Positions 49,568 to 61,265 of a stretch of DNA of 64,000 bases are shown here, piece after piece. The stretch spans positions 14,167,495 to 14,231,494 of the forward strand of contig OZ234502.1 in the NCBI GenBank assembly GCA_965153455.1. Direction: 5' to 3'. This stretch comes from Sphagnum compactum. Taxonomy: Eukaryota; Bryophyta; Sphagnopsida; Sphagnales. Made by a program: the position numbers and the translations under genes. How positions within the stretch are numbered: the stretch's first letter is position 1; the number at the start of each line of letters is the position of its first letter. The notes under the pieces are model-generated. The model did no database searches. It was given only the letters and a program-made list of their open reading frames with translations, and was not told where the DNA came from.

Positions 49568-52500
49568 TGATTTGGTGTTGTATGTATGGTTGGGTGGTTT
49601 TGTGTGGGTGTGGTTGGGGTAGGGAACTTGTGCTATAGTTGGGTAGAGTTTTTCATAGAAATGGGGTTTAATTCCCCCACAAGTTATTTTGTTTTGGGTT
49701 TTGTTCATGTTGGTCCTGATCTGGGAGGTTTGTTAGGTTTTACTCTTGTAAGTTTATTTTTAAAAATGAAAATTGTAAATTTGATATGCATAACCTTTGT
49801 GCATATCCATCATGTTTTAAAAATTGAAAACTGACCTATTCATAATCGACAAACCATTTATTTTTTAAATGAATGTGTAACTAGCTGGTGTAGTAAATTG
49901 ATGTTTTTTCGTACATATCCTCCATTATGAATTTTTAAAAAAAAATGTTTTATTGGTATCCAGAGGATACATATAAAAGCTGATAACCGGACAACACTGG
50001 TTTCAACCCTGTTCCATAACCAGCCACCATTTATTCAGTTTTGGTTCCATCTGGTTCTAGACATGGGACCCCATTCTGATTCCAAAACCAAACCCGAACC
50101 AAGCTAGAATAAGGGGGTCCACCTGGGTAACCGGCCAAGACTGGTCTATACTACAAAAATTGTCCCTCTTTTACCAAGTGTAAAAAAGTCAGGGCATCCC
50201 TCATTTGCTGCTTTACACAAAGGAGCTTTATAGTGGTGGGGAGAGGGGCAGGTGAACTAAAGATCTCTCCCTTGGAAACACAAATAAACCATAAAGAAAA
50301 AACACTCAGCCTATTTGGCAATGATAGACATGCAAACTATGGTAAAACAAAACAAAACAAAACAATTTTAGGGGCTCCATACTCCACCTCACCACTTCGT
50401 ATAAGTGCCCTTTCATCCACAAAGTCCGGATGAAGTGACATATTGCAGTTTGACACAACAGAGAAAGAACAAATGTCAATACAAGAAACAAGCAAACAAG
50501 ATAAGTAAACCTTGCACTCAGTGCCACAAGGCTTTGGGCTCAAAAAAATTGTGAGGATTTGGGAATTTGCAAGTGTTCAAATGTTGAGTAAGGATCGCAT
50601 GCATGGGAAGGTCAAGTTTCAAGAATGGTGGTGGGAAATGAAGTTAATAGTACCTAGAGCAGCAAATCGGTTTGTGTTCACAAGATGGATGATGTTTCAA
50701 ACAGACTCGAAATATGGAACAAGACTTTTGGTTGAGTGATGTAACCGGCACCCTTAAACGAGGTAATCCTCCTCCACTTAAATACTAAGAATATGTTTGA
50801 TGACTATTTACAAATACGATGATTCAACTCTCTGGTTATGAGATACCGTAGTCCATGAACCGTTTCGGCATAAATTAAATTATTTTTTGTTTTGGCGAAC
50901 CTTTGAAAAATAATTTACTACTTGTGCCAAAAAAAATTAATAATTATTATGTAATTAAGAATCTGCAAGTTTTAGACTGTGGTGGGCCTTAGAGTTTAAG
51001 AACTTAATACTGAGACAGTCTAGACACATTAGGTGTCCCATGAACATGACAAGGATGTGTTGTTTTAATTTTATGATCATTACCTGCTGAAAATATCAGA
51101 ATTAAAAAAACCAAGTGTCAAAGTTAAGATTTAAAATTTAATTAATTATTTGGCAGTTTGTTGCTCAATCCTATCAAGGAGTACGATATTCGAAGAATCA
51201 AAGATTTGCTGGTTCTGGATTTTTGAAAAAAAAAAATCAGAAGCGAAGCACCATTGGTGCCAGTTACCATTTCCAAAACCCTGAAAGAACTGACAGCTTT
51301 TCATAAAAGAAACAGGCAAAGAAACAAAAGGTTTTGTGAGCAGTTATTTGAATTTTATTTTTTTGAGAACCACACTAACGTATGATCTATAAACCTTAAA
51401 AACTGTCCCGGGCAACCAATTGGGGAGTTTGATGCAATTTTTAATACCCACCCAAAACATTGGAACATACTTTCATGGATGTTGTTAATGTCCCAATAAT
51501 GTATACTTCCCATTGTATGTGCTTCTCTGGAAAGGTGCAATTGGATCACAAATGAGTCTAATGTTTTGCATATGGTATTTTATGGCAATCTGGACTCTGC
51601 AAGATCTTTCCAGTGGGTTAACCACCACACCTTTGAGTTTGGAAGGTCCAGGTGCATTACATTATTAGCATGACCTTCTGAAGCTGAAGGTGCAGCAGCT
51701 AGGGCTCCAGTTAGGGCTCCTGTTCATTAGCATTAAATGAACCAAAGATCTATCACCACCCATTTGTTTGTTGGGCACTCCAGGGCCCCGCAAGGTTACT
51801 TGGTTCTAATGTTAAAGAGTGTCATTTACACTTGAGGTGGTTGGGTTGAATTTTGTTCGTGTTTATGCTGTGCTGGTTTTGGTTAGGTGTTCAAATTACA
51901 CACACACAACCACCTGCTATCTTAGTACAAAACCAAAACAACAACAACAACACCACCTTGACAAACCACAAAGGACCCATGCTTTTCCTCATCACCTCAA
52001 TCCTGATTCCTACCAACACAGACTTGTAGATAAGTCTTGCACTAAATAAAGTCCCCTGCTAACTCCGATTACACAGCAACACACGGGGGAAATCTAAAAC
52101 TTAGAACAAGACAAAATACATGCATTACACACATTCACCCTCACAACTTTACTCCACTGACATCGGCATCTTTGACTATTAAATTTTCAACCCCACACAT
52201 CAAACATTTGGGGAAGCAATTGTTTTTAATATTCAAGAACAAGTTATAAGGCAAAAAATTAGGTCAGATTTTTCTTAGGGACCACCATTCTATAACCATT
52301 CATCGAACAGAAGCTGCTTCCCAAATTGGATAAAAGTGGAAACCTATTGCTGATGAGAAATGAGTCATATACCTAGTTATTACTTTCATATAACCATGTT
52401 TTCATTTTTTTTCCTATTTTATTATTCACTAAATTTTTTAAAAAATGAGTAAATTCGTATGCTTACTAAACAAGTACTCAGAAGGGCGTTTTTGGTGTTT

Positions 52501-53216
52501 ATTTGGTGCTTTTTCCTTCTTCTTCACCCATTTGAATCAAAAACCTTTTGTGATTTATGCTGGGTAAGGCTTATTCCTAGGGCTTCCCCTGATATTTGGG
52601 CCTACACCCTGGGAATACAGTCCTTGGTGAGACTATTACCCTCAAATTAGGTTAGGGGAGGCACTTGGGAGCACACCTTCCCCCATATACATTGAACCTT
52701 ATTCTTTGTGTACGCCTAACTGTGCAAATATGCATGCTACTCCACATTTTGTGAGGAAAAAGAATATACTAACACTACCTTTTTTTTATAAAAAGCAATT
52801 TATCATGCTTTTTTTTCACAATGCTCTCTCTCTCTCTCTCTCTTTTCGTCCCTTATGGGAAGTTCAAATGGGCAATAGTTCAAATAGGAAATAATATTCC
52901 ATGAAGTTCCCAAATAATGAACTCACAATTCACAATAGAGTGAACATTCGTCAAAATGTGGGACCAAATGAAAAACTAGGGGAGTCCACACCATCTCTCC
53001 CTCACAATCAGAGTCAATGAAAATAGAGCTAAAAATATCTCATGAACTATCTAAGCTCATCCAAGAGGTCCTTTGTGCAGTGCTATACAATTGAAAGTAG
53101 AAAGATTGGGGACATTTTTATAAAAGAAATTGCACCTTTTGGCCTATCATGTCTGCACTTTCTTCAGTCAACTCCTTCCCTAAAAAGGTTGAAGAACAAT
53201 TCAGTTTTATTTCTTT
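49568..53216. other. Spacer without recognisable genes
   Basis: It contains a further 'ggttccatctggttctag' type decayed repeat (about 49985-50140), an (AAAAC)n run near 50345 and a CT microsatellite near 52824-52843. Open frames are short and without domains. Confidence 0.45.

Positions 53217-53264
<48 letters not shown>
53217..53264. repeat. Compound (TG)9(AG)15 microsatellite
   Basis: An uninterrupted TG run passes directly into an AG run. An apparent reading frame through it merely encodes the repeat. Confidence 0.95.
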
Positions 53265-53269
<5 letters not shown>

Positions 53270-54500
53270 CAATCTTGACCAGCCTTTTGTTTAGTATTCA
53301 ATTCTGTACAAATGTGAAAATAAAATTATTTCCATTTTTTTCCACTTTTTTTTCCCTCAAAAAGGAGAATTAAAGGGAATAAATTTCTTTTTGTCACAAC
53401 CCACTTTGAATCAATCAATAAATTATTAAGTAAATAATATCACTAAATTTTTCAATAACTTTTTTTGAAGAAGAAGATGAATGAAATGAACAATTTGTAA
53501 TTTTTGTTGGAGCACAAATGGAATCGACTCCATTTCGAAGAGAAACAAGTGAATGAAATTGCAACCAAAACTCTGACCAGTTAGTAGAGTTATCCCTAAA
53601 ATCACACCCTCTTTTGAGGCCTAATTTGACCCCTGTTTCATCCCCAATTTGAGTGTAGCCCATAAAGTGAACAAAATTGGGTGCCCTAATTCATGAAACT
53701 GGGTACCATCAATTCAGAAAGTTTGCAGGATCTTATTTTGACAAACCTTCCAAGTATAGGTCTTAATTAAGGCTTCTCCTTAGTGTTTATTTCCCCCCCC
53801 CCCCACAAATTTCGTAGTTTTTTTACCAGAAAATTGGAATTTCTCTTTGTACAGTGTAAAAATTCCATGAATTTTGCTATTTCTGGGGAAAAATTCGCCA
53901 AATTTTCGATGAGGCAAAATTGGAAAAAAGACTCTCCTTGTGTGTCCCACCCAACAAACAAAACCACGCTGAAAACCCCCCTTCCCCGCCCCCCAAAAAC
54001 CGTACTATGGTAATAAGTGTAAGTAGGGGCCGATGGAGTGGAATATTCCTTTCTCTTTTTCTTTTTTTAGCAAAGGTCAACTTTTTGAAGAAAAAAATGA
54101 AAATCGACCCCCAATCAGTGATTTCTTTTGTGGCGAAAATTCGCCATTTTGCTTTTTTTTATTATAAAAAGGTCCCAAGTAACATGGTCAATGGAACCTT
54201 TTTAGAAAATTTCCAAAAAAATCATCCCATTTCATTTCACGGAAGAAAGTTATGAAAATCATCAGCATTTTTGGAGGATTTGGGCAGATTTTTAGTTTCT
54301 TTGAAGAAATCGCCATGTATATTTAGCTATTAGGTTCTAGTGATTCGCCAATATATGATAGCGTTCCCAGATTTTCTATTTTTTTCAATTGTCTTACTAG
54401 TCAGATTTGGCTAAATCGTCTTGTGACTGATCGCCACGTTTGGTGCAACATGAGAAAATTGAAAAAAAAAAAAAACTGTCCCCCACCCAATCCTTCCCTT
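53265..54500. other. AT-rich spacer with homopolymers
   Basis: It has a C12 run near 53793, poly-A near 54460 and repeated 'aattcgcca' strings. No gene supported. Confidence 0.45.
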
Positions 54501-54559
54501 TTTTTTTGCCTTTTTTTTTTTGGAAAAAAATCCTTTGAGTTTTTGAATACCACTCGACT

Positions 54560-55979
54560 TTTGTTGCTTTTGTCGTCGCTCTTGTATACGTCCCGGGCCT
54601 TTCGAAGTTCGCTGTTTTGCCGTTGCCATCGTCGGTGGTCGTGCTCATCGTCGCAGAGAATTCCATACAAACCGATTCTTGTATTTTGCGAGATTTGTTG
54701 TCGTCGTCGTAGACGTCCTCTTTTCTATTTAATTATTATTTTTCTCTTCTTCTTCTTCTGCGCCTTCGTCGTCGTCGTTTTCAATTTGCTCCGGTGTCGA
54801 AGAAGATATCTCTTTTTTTTCTGTTTCTGCTCTCGTAGTTGAAGAAAAATAATCTGTAGAAGCAAGCTATTTTGTAGCTTGGCGTCGGGGATAGTGTTGT
54901 GTGTTTGAGAGCTCTTTTGAAACTTCAAGAAAAGAAAAGAAAAAATCCAACAGCAACAACACTCTCCTTCATTCAATCAATCAATCTTCGTGTCTGTCTC
55001 TGTTTGTGGTTTTGGATCTGACTGTGAGTGAGTTCTGTGCGTGTTTTTTGGCTCATGATTTGCGGAATTGTCGTCATTGTCTACTCTGTCTTCTCTGTGT
55101 CTCTTAGGGTTCCAACTTCCTTCTTTCTTTCTTCTTCGAGCATCTTTGGTTTGTAGTTGCTTCTTCCTTCCTCAAGGATTCTCAGGGATTGCGTCTTTTG
55201 TTGTCAGACAGAAATCGTATGTTTCGCATGCCGCATGCATCTTTCTGTTGTCGCTGCTGCAAAGTATAACAACCGCGGCGACGAGATTCTGCTGCTGGAC
55301 TACTGTGTCTGCGTTTTGTTGTAAGCTCCCCTTCTTCTTCACTCCACATTGCCGCCTCCTTTTCTTCTTCTTGATGTTAGATCATCCATTTCTTCCCTCT
55401 CTTCCAACCCCTGCTTCTTCTTCTTCTTCTTCTTCTTCGTTTCTCCTTTTGTTTTTCTTCTGCTTCTTCCGTGTTCATCATCCCCTGTAGACAGCTAGCC
55501 AGCCAGCCAGCCGCCTTTGGTCTGGGAGCAGCATTTCCTTGAAGTCGGAAATCATTCGAATCTTGTCGAGGACTTCTGTGCTTCCAGGTTTGATTTCACA
55601 TACTCTAGTTCTCCGAATTCTTCCAAGCTCATCAAGTATGTAATTGTTTTGCACTTGTGGACCGTGCTTGTTCCTTCGTCTTCTTCTTCTTCAGCCGGGC
55701 GATCTCCGTTTACTGAAGCTCTCTCTGTCTCTCTCTGTGTCAGGGGGCGGGTTTCTCTGCATGCATTTCGGGATCATGACAAAGTCGCCATTCGGTGCCT
55801 CCTTCCTACTACTACTCTCGTCATCTGCGGTGGTGTCGATGGTGCTTTGATTTCCTTTGATCACATGATCCGGATCCGCTATCTATACTTTGCGGCTTGC
55901 GTTGTTGTTGCGGTGCAGCATCACCTGGCTTTCTGCGGGGGTTTTGAAGAAGCTCCTCCTTCAATTCCACCATTCCACT
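54560..55979 (+). promoter_or_regulatory. Probable promoter and long TC-rich leader of the DUF4408/DUF761 gene
   Basis: From about 54550 the + strand becomes strongly pyrimidine-rich, with TTC/TCG repeats including a TTC microsatellite near 55415-55439. This composition is typical of plant 5' leaders. Possible leader intron donors include GTAAGC near 55321 and GTATGT near 55634, and possible acceptors include TAG near 55490 and CAG near 55743. Several upstream ATGs precede the main start. The transcript structure is uncertain. Confidence 0.4.
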
Positions 55980-57824
55980 ATGGTGATGGATGATGGCTGG
56001 TCAGCTCCCAGGAATGTGTACCAGAGAGGACCGTTTGGAGCAGAGGTTGCTGGCGGCCCCAAGAAGGTGGTAGAAGAGCAGCTGCAGCCACAGCGTCTAG
56101 TAACCAAGAAACTGGTAGAGACTGTCATCCTGAGTGTATTGGTTTTCACAGTTGCCATGCTCCCCATGGTTCTGAGCTATGTGCAGCCCCCGGAATCTGT
56201 TTTGCAAATGAAGGAATTGATAGCAGAGTGGTGCACTCCATCCATTTGCTTCGTGTTTCTGGTGGTGGGAATCATGGTGGCAACATCTGGAGTTCTAAAT
56301 AATGGAGGGGCAGCACCATCTGGAAGCTTGCACGAGAGAGGAGATGCTGCTGCTTACCAGAGGCACATGACTACTGTGGTTCAACAAGAAGCTCTGCGGA
56401 TGCCTGACATTTTCTCAGTGGGCGAAGGCATCAGGCCTCTCTCTATTCCCATTCCAGCTCCTGTGCCATTCCCTGGTTGTGACTTCCCTGCTGTCAGACC
56501 ACTTCCTTTCTATCTGAAGCGTGAGATGTCATCTAGGTTTGAGAGTGATGATGTGCGTGGACTTGGCAAGAGCAGTGCTTCCGCCCCTTCCCTGCAGTTT
56601 GAACATCTTACTGCTGCAAAGATCTCTGCTACACAGAGTTTGGATCATGAATCTGACTTCCCTCGGTCTCATGAACCAGTGATGAGCAACAGCAACAGCA
56701 GCTTCCAAGATCCATTCATGAGCAACAGTAATAGCTTCCATGAACGTCTTGCAGCAAGAGGGACCTCTGTCTCTACTCCTGGTTTTGAGCATGATTATCC
56801 TACTGTTCCTGCCTCTGCCTCTGTGACCACTTCTCTTCAGCATGGGGTTCCTGCATCTCCTGCTCCTGCTCGCACCTCCAGCCGCTCTTTCAAAGGTACT
56901 CAATCTCCAGTCCTCACCTCTACCCATGTAATTGATCACAACCCCCCTGCATCATCTCCCACCATGTCCCATGGTGATGCAGCCGCAGCACCTTCTCCTG
57001 GTCCAACACCGGCACCAATTTTTGTTCAGGAGATCTCCTCAACAAGCAACACCTATACCCCTATTCCCATTCAACCATCAACACCTGCTCCTCACACTCA
57101 TCCCCCTGCCTCCCCTGTGACTGTCCGTGAAGTTGTGGTGCCCCCGCCACCACATCAGGCACTGCCCAGTGTCACAGATTCGACTGTGGATGATGGTGCT
57201 GGATCAGCAATTCCTGAATTCCTTGCAGATTCTCCCACTGCAACTCGTACAGCAGCTCCCCCACCCCCAGCTTCTCCTCATGCCACATCTATTGCTTCTG
57301 TACCTTCCCCTTCCCCTCTTCCCTCCCGATCTCCTCGAACTTCACTGGATGCCACTGTAATTACTCCTGTTGAAGTGCATCTATCTCCCATTGTGACTCG
57401 GAAACCAAGGAGGTCAATGAGTAGCAAAACAGGTAGCAGTAGTGGTGCCTTCAAGGAGAGTTCTGGGAGGAAACCTCCATCTCACCCTGTCTTGCATCAC
57501 ACTGGAGGCACTATGTCAGTGCCTGCCAAGGGATCCACATCTGCAGCTCAGAAACATGAAGGCGAATTGTATTTAGCTATGAAGGCTGCAGTCCCTCAAT
57601 CTCAGAAACGCACATTTGGGGCACCACCACAAGAGGCAACCAAAGAAAGGCCATCTGCAATGGGCTCCAAGAGTGTTGCTGGGCGTGCAGTTGAGGATAC
57701 CAATCTGAAGCCAGCTGATGATGATGTCGATCAGAGAGTGGAGGCTTTTCTTGCAAATTTCCGGCAACAGATGAGATTGCAGAGACAGGAGTCTCTTCTG
57801 CGCCAGCAGAGGGGAGAAGAATAG
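55980..57824 (+). CDS. DUF4408/DUF761 family protein, two N-terminal membrane segments, long Pro/Ser-rich linker
   Basis: Single-exon reading frame of 614 residues from the ATG at 55980 (MVMDDGWSAP) to TAG at 57822. The open frame extends 30 codons further upstream only from a TTG, so I use the ATG. Residues about 45-67 (VETVILSVLVFTVAMLPMV) and 87-106 (PSICFVFLVVGIMVATSGV) are hydrophobic, as in DUF4408. Residues about 110-560 are rich in Pro, Ser, Thr and Ala, probably disordered, with repeats such as SNSNSSFQDPFMSNSNSFHE. The C-terminus, residues 581-614, carries the DUF761 signature DVDQRVEAFLANFRQQMRLQ followed by RQESL. Plant proteins with this pair of domains are known but of poorly defined function. 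The architecture suggests a membrane anchor joined by a flexible linker to a short conserved C-terminal binding motif. No breaks were found. Confidence 0.85.
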   Translation: MVMDDGWSAPRNVYQRGPFGAEVAGGPKKVVEEQLQPQRLVTKKLVETVILSVLVFTVAMLPMVLSYVQPPESVLQMKELIAEWCTPSICFVFLVVGIMVATSGVLNNGGAAPSGSLHERGDAAAYQRHMTTVVQQEALRMPDIFSVGEGIRPLSIPIPAPVPFPGCDFPAVRPLPFYLKREMSSRFESDDVRGLGKSSASAPSLQFEHLTAAKISATQSLDHESDFPRSHEPVMSNSNSSFQDPFMSNSNSFHERLAARGTSVSTPGFEHDYPTVPASASVTTSLQHGVPASPAPARTSSRSFKGTQSPVLTSTHVIDHNPPASSPTMSHGDAAAAPSPGPTPAPIFVQEISSTSNTYTPIPIQPSTPAPHTHPPASPVTVREVVVPPPPHQALPSVTDSTVDDGAGSAIPEFLADSPTATRTAAPPPPASPHATSIASVPSPSPLPSRSPRTSLDATVITPVEVHLSPIVTRKPRRSMSSKTGSSSGAFKESSGRKPPSHPVLHHTGGTMSVPAKGSTSAAQKHEGELYLAMKAAVPQSQKRTFGAPPQEATKERPSAMGSKSVAGRAVEDTNLKPADDDVDQRVEAFLANFRQQMRLQRQESLLRQQRGEE

Positions 57825-59495
57825 ATTTTTCTTGTATGCAGTGATTATTTCTCCTCTTTGAAGTATTCTCTTTGTTGCATGCTGGATCTTTTTGTGCTCT
57901 GCCCAACAAGCAAGAGATGTTGCTTGTTCACACTGGCATTCTTCAAATTCTTGGAGACAGCTTCATGACGTATGGAACAAAGGCCTGCAGCTGCTCTTAC
58001 AAGCACAACACAAGTTCACCACTTCAAAACATCAGGTCAATGCACTGCAGATTCATCTCCTTCTCTGATCATCTCTGGCCAGCAGGGACCTGCACAAGAC
58101 ATATGCATTAATTTTTTCATGCATCTACATGTGATGGAGTAGCAAATGTGGTGCAAGGAGAAACACAACAATTTCAGACATCAACACTGCCCTGTTTTGA
58201 CTCACCCTTTCAGGTCCCCTTATGAACCTGCTTGAGTAGGGCTGAATTTCATTTTCTTCTTAGAGTCGAGGGTGCCACCATCTGTATGCACCACTGTATA
58301 GTTTGGAGGCACAAATTGTACATTGTCGAATAAATCCGGGATAATGTGAACTCCCTTCCTTTCTATGTTAAAATATCATGTGTCATTGAAGTCCGAAGGG
58401 GCAATGTTACATGGAGTTTTCACCAAGGTGTTCTGATTCAATTACAAACTTTGTTGGAGAGTATGTCTAAGGTCTTTAAGCAAAGTGAGAGGAGAAATTG
58501 TGTCTCCTTGTGTGTGAACTTAGTGTCAACTCATGGGGTCAACGGTTTTGCATATGATCTAATCTTGGTATAGATGGAAACAGCTGAATGTTGAACTGTT
58601 CTCAATCCAGGTGGATTTTTATGAAGTACATTACTGCAACAAAAAGATCTTTCTTTCTCTCTCTTCCTGAGGTATGGTGCGCAGGTTGGTGATATAGAAG
58701 ACTCTGAGAGGCTCAAATGCCAGGAGGCAAACAGCCAGAGTTTTGTGCAAACTCAACAAGCATGCCCAAAATTGTGTCTTCGTTAGAGGCAAAAAAATTC
58801 AAACCTCGTCACCGATTGTTGCTTATGGTGTCATTCAGATTTTTATCTTTCCATACCCTATTCCGTGATACCATCTATTGAATGCTAGAGGATGTGGAAG
58901 ACTCAATGCTTAAGGTCAATGATATACCCATTCCTGATTTTATTTTCACAGGATTAAGGGATGGCTCCATCATCAGTGGTCTCCACGAGGCTCAGTAAAA
59001 TAAACTGACTATTTTTGATTGGTTGGTGATAATTATTGGTTCAAGTGGTAGCATTCAAGTAGTCTCACTTTATACTGTTCAATTTTGCATGTTTATGGGC
59101 CCCAACATTATATGCGCACATACATACTTGTCATTGCAGGTAGCGAGTACCAGTGTAGGGTGGTTATTAACTTTTGTTTTCTAACCGCCTGTTTTGGGTC
59201 TCAATTTTTTTAAATTTAAGAAACAAACCAGTTGTCACTTTTTTTAAACAAGAAATCATACCTTGTCCAGTTCTTTAGTTTTATTTTTCCTTATGTCTGG
59301 TTCTTAAGTCATTTAGATTAGTCAATTATATTAAGCCGGTTCTTTAACTTTGCTTTCAGATTTTAGGATTAAGATATTTAAGTATTTTTTCAAATTTTCA
59401 TAGGCCAAAAATAAATCAATGATCATTACAAAACTCTAATATCTAAACAAAAATATGTCATTGCATTTCAAAGATATACAAAAAAGATAAATAGA
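57825..59495. other. 3' UTR of the DUF761 gene and spacer
   Basis: A polyadenylation-type AATAAA occurs at about 58329-58334 (gtcgaataaatccg), a plausible end of the transcript about 500 bp after the stop. From about 58600 on, the DNA becomes spacer without recognisable genes. Confidence 0.5.
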
Positions 59496-60349
59496 TTACT
59501 TTTCTTTCAATTTATCTTGCTCAAATGAGCTTTCAAAATCATCAAACTCATGTTCTAAGCCTAATTCAAAATTTATCAAATCTACTAGATTATTAGGAGC
59601 CTTACAACTCACTCATGCATCATTTGGCTAATTTTTACTCATTATGATTAATTTCTCAAGCTTATCTAATTATAACCAACATCTCCTCAAATTGTTGAGA
59701 ATTCCAACAAGGGAAAAACATTTCTCAACTTCAATTTGAAAACCTACAATTTTTAATAATGTTTAGTTAAAAAGCCAATAGTTGCAAACACGATTTCATG
59801 TTTCCTCCCCCACTCCAAAAAGCATTTGATACCTTTTGCATCCATCTCATATTTATGAAATATCAACAAGCTTTTTTGTAAGTTCATTAGTGTCAAATAC
59901 CATCTCCAAAATGTATGGAACTTCATCAATTTCGTAAGCAATGGAACTTTCAACCTCAGACAGTGGATGCAAATGATAATAAGACATCAAAAACATAGGA
60001 AACAAGGATTTCCTATCACACTCTTTAGTTATTGCCACCTTGATAAAAGAAAAGTTCAATTACAAACTTTTGAATCTAAGATCTAACATCAAGGCTATCA
60101 TGTTATGAACTCCTCTTTCATCATATCACGTCAAAAAAGAAAGGAAAAAGTCAATCACCCTAATGACCTCCTTAATGTTTTTTGCAAAAGTCTCTAATTC
60201 AATAATTAAATCAAAATCATCATTACCGATCAAAACATCTGATAAAAAAATTTCATTTCTATATATGCCATGTGATTGAAGGAGGTACATAACCACATCA
60301 CAAACTTCCCATCCCATGATTTGATAATGTAGATCGTGCAAAAATCATT
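59496..60349 (-). pseudogene. hAT-superfamily transposase relic, C-terminal part, minus strand
   Basis: Read on the minus strand from 60340 downwards, fragments give 'IGNDDFDLIIELETFAKNIKEV', then 'KVAITKECDRKSLFP'. The hAT dimerisation domain follows, with 'FQIEVEKCFSLVGILNNLRR' and 'LDKLEKLIIMSKN', ending at a stop at 59496-59498. At least three in-frame stops plus frameshifts make it inactive. It is the same kind of element as the + strand relic at 47210-49567 but in opposite orientation. Its upstream end abuts a foldback element at 60350. Confidence 0.7.
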
Positions 60350-60520
60350 TTTTCATGAGTTCATGTTTTTTGCACACAGATGTTGTGTGTTTAAAACACA
60401 TATGATGCATGTATAAATAGGATGAAATAATGGTTGAAAATATTTCATCCTATTCACAGGTGCATCATACATGTTTTAAATACATGACATTCATGTGCAA
60501 AAAACATAAACCCATGAAAT
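60350..60520. mobile_element. Foldback MITE, arms about 80 bp
   Basis: Left arm 60351-60428 and right arm 60442-60520 are reverse complements with roughly 80% identity. Shared strings include 'catgttttttgcaca', 'tttaaaaca', 'tatgatgca' and 'aataggatgaaat'. The loop is about 13 bp. It has no coding capacity. The short size, long terminal complementarity and position at the edge of a hAT relic fit a MITE. Confidence 0.75.
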
Positions 60521-61265
60521 AACAGATTTCATGCGAATTTCAAACAAGTTGATGAAACTAATAAGTTTGTGACACATTGACTTTAAAACTTGTTAGTTTG
60601 TTGTAATAGAAGGCAATGGTTTCTTGAAATTGAAGGGCTTTTTAAAACATGATCCCTTTGCTTGCAAACCTACACAATTCACTTTACTAATCAAACAACA
60701 ACACTTTAGAGTACAAAGATTCAAAACAATAGAAGAGTAAAAACATCACACCTACAGTTTCACAACTTACTATTGACTTCAAGGCAATCAATCATAAATT
60801 TAGCATGTGACAAATTAATTTGCACCTTCAAATTTACCATAAGCAAGGATCTTTTTTATCAAACCATATTATAATCTAAGCTTGATAAGCGCACATTTTT
60901 TAAGGGGATAAAATTATGTAAGCGGATGAAGAGTTTGGGGATGGACTTTTTTCCCTAGTAAATCGTGCTTTTAAGCCGGATAAAACCTATTCGCTTATTG
61001 CACAAGTGGATACTGAAAATCCAACCTTTTGTTCACTTATCACGTGATGATTCATCTTTTTGTAAGAAAAATAACATTCGATGCAAAGAACGCTGATCCA
61101 GAAGGGATAGGTGGGGGAAAAAAAAATATTGTGAACAACAAGCAATTTTGAAGTCATTGTTAGCTTAAATTAGATTGATCAAGGTGATCCTATAGTAACC
61201 ATGGAAGATGGGGGAAGGTAAAAGGGAAATTAGGTCACATTGACTAGAGCATAGAAGTGCAAGCT
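60521..61265. other. Spacer without recognisable genes
   Basis: AT-rich sequence. The part just before 61266 may be the untranscribed or 5' part of the pogo-like element. Nothing else supported. Confidence 0.4.

Noticed and set aside
53042-53278. Open frame ending in repeated Glu-Arg
   Set aside because: The repeat is simply the AG microsatellite.
54397-55490. Several open frames rich in Phe, Ser, Leu and Cys
   Set aside because: They are translations of TTC/TCG-rich leader sequence and homopolymers, on both strands.
55890-55979. TTG-initiated 30-residue extension of the DUF761 protein
   Set aside because: Not an ATG, and the sequence reads as pyrimidine-rich leader. The first in-frame ATG is 55980.
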